DNA from: Warburgia ugandensis
Taxonomy: Eukaryota; Streptophyta; Magnoliopsida; Canellales; Canellaceae
Reading direction: 5' to 3'
Length of the DNA: 64,000 nucleotides
Assembly: GCA_035236585.1 (NCBI GenBank)
Contig: CP141139.1
Location: 33,179,217-33,243,216 of the forward strand
Shown: positions 63,392-64,000 of the stretch, one piece after another
Numbering within the stretch: the first letter of the stretch is position 1
Layout of the letters: each line of letters opens with the position of its first letter
The notes under the pieces: generated by a model
What the model saw: the letters and a program-made list of their open reading frames with translations, nothing else
Told to the model about the DNA's origin: nothing
Databases searched by the model: none
Program-made: the position numbers and the translations under genes

Positions 63392-64000
63392 TGTAATAAC
63401 CCCAAATTTTGTAAATTGATTAAGAAAATCAATTTAGTTTGAATTGTTAGAAATTCTAGGGTGGAATATTAGGTTATTGGAAATTCTATTTTTATATAGA
63501 TTAAAACATTATTTAAAACTTATAAATTATGAATTTACTCAATAAACTGATCAAAATGACCCTAAGTACGTTCAATTCTAAGTTAAAATGAAAAATCTCT
63601 AATTTTATCCATTTTTTGCATAAAAGGGTAAAATGGTAATTTTACCATATCCAAGATCTAAGGCTTCAATATTTAGAATGCACTCAAAAATATGATTCCA
63701 ACTCCACTAAGTACACTCAATTCCAAGTTCAGGGGAATAAAACAGATTTTTCTCCATAAAAGGGCAAAATGGTCTTTTCACACCAATGTGGGCCCACAAA
63801 TGAATCCAACAACCAGAAAACATGTAATGAGTGGTAAAATTACTACCATCTAATAGTGGAGAAGGAGGTGGTATTGGAGGATCCTATGTTAATTTAATAT
63901 TCAAAAGAATTAAAACATAATTATTACAAGTAATTATGAAAAATGCAAAACACCTATAAATACCCCCCCAAAATCCTCCAAATTGTTCATAAAATTTAGA
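63392..64000 (+). mobile_element. Start of another long LTR (runs off the window)
   Basis: Begins TGTAATAACCCCAAATTTTG and follows the start of the solo LTR at 23914: shared CACTAAGTACAC and TTCCAAGTTCA or TCGAAGTTCA words, a GGGCAAAATGGT block and GTGGGCCCAC. A TATA box CCTATAAATACC is at 63953-63964. It sits inside the minus-strand LTR 61591-63391. The 5-mer before it is ATTTA; its partner is outside. Confidence 0.75.

Noticed and set aside
1-64000. tRNA, rRNA or other structural RNA genes
   Set aside because: The only tRNA-like matches are primer sites of retroelements and the worn head of the SINE; no complete cloverleaf was recognised by eye. A tRNA and RNA-family scan would settle this.

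Overview
The window looks like repeat-dominated intergenic DNA from a large-genome flowering plant. I see no intact cellular gene. Three things point to an angiosperm. Long-LTR chromodomain Ty3/gypsy elements primed from initiator tRNA-Met fill most of the sequence. There is an Au-type tRNA-derived SINE. A decayed germin-like protein gene, a plant family, is the only trace of a host gene. The species cannot be named from the sequence. Everything here was read by eye, so boundaries marked approximate may move when computed.

Layout. 1-520: start of a long LTR on the minus strand, cut by the window edge. 960-2095: remnant of an old gypsy gag-pol. 3985-4450: germin-like pseudogene (minus), followed by the SINE at 4563-4775. 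4820-7735 and 7843-about 10530: two related long LTRs in opposite orientation. 10782-22244: a short-LTR copia-like element (minus), split by element A. Element A (10993-20487) is a chromovirus-type gypsy with two 2421-bp LTRs and a perfect TGATT target duplication. 22245-23100: a copia LTR plus leader. 23100-29450: old gypsy pol, split inside its reverse transcriptase by a 3258-bp solo LTR (23914-27171, TAATG duplication). 30340-31660: copia RT/RNase H remnant (plus). 31684-32703: copia 3' end (minus), abutted by element E. Element E (32704-40434) is a second chromovirus-type gypsy whose 3' LTR matches its 5' LTR only in its first half. 40435-44594: poorly identified repeat DNA. 44595-49870: a long LTR-like sequence, split by a solo LTR (46346-49159, ATAGT duplication). 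49871-61590: a gypsy-like repeat with gag traces on the minus strand, split by a 4.39-kb solo LTR (52240-56628). 61591-63391: another minus-strand long LTR, interrupted by a new LTR that starts at 63392 and runs off the window.

The elements do not work together as a system; they are layers of fossil insertions. The nesting gives relative ages: the 22-29 kb gypsy, the 50-61 kb repeat and the short-LTR copia element are older than what sits inside them. A rough hand count over the first 300-370 bp of the LTR pairs gives about 7-8% mismatch for both A and E, suggesting insertions several million years old.

The most interesting pattern is a recurring layout inside the long LTRs. Downstream of a TATA box there is a strong splice-donor-like site, then an acceptor-like site, a short block of about 50-65 bp, a second donor-like site (GAG|GTAGGT type), and an acceptor-like TTTTTCAG near the LTR end. 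This suggests that the 2-3 kb LTR leader might be spliced down. It is an inference from motifs and spacing, without RNA evidence.
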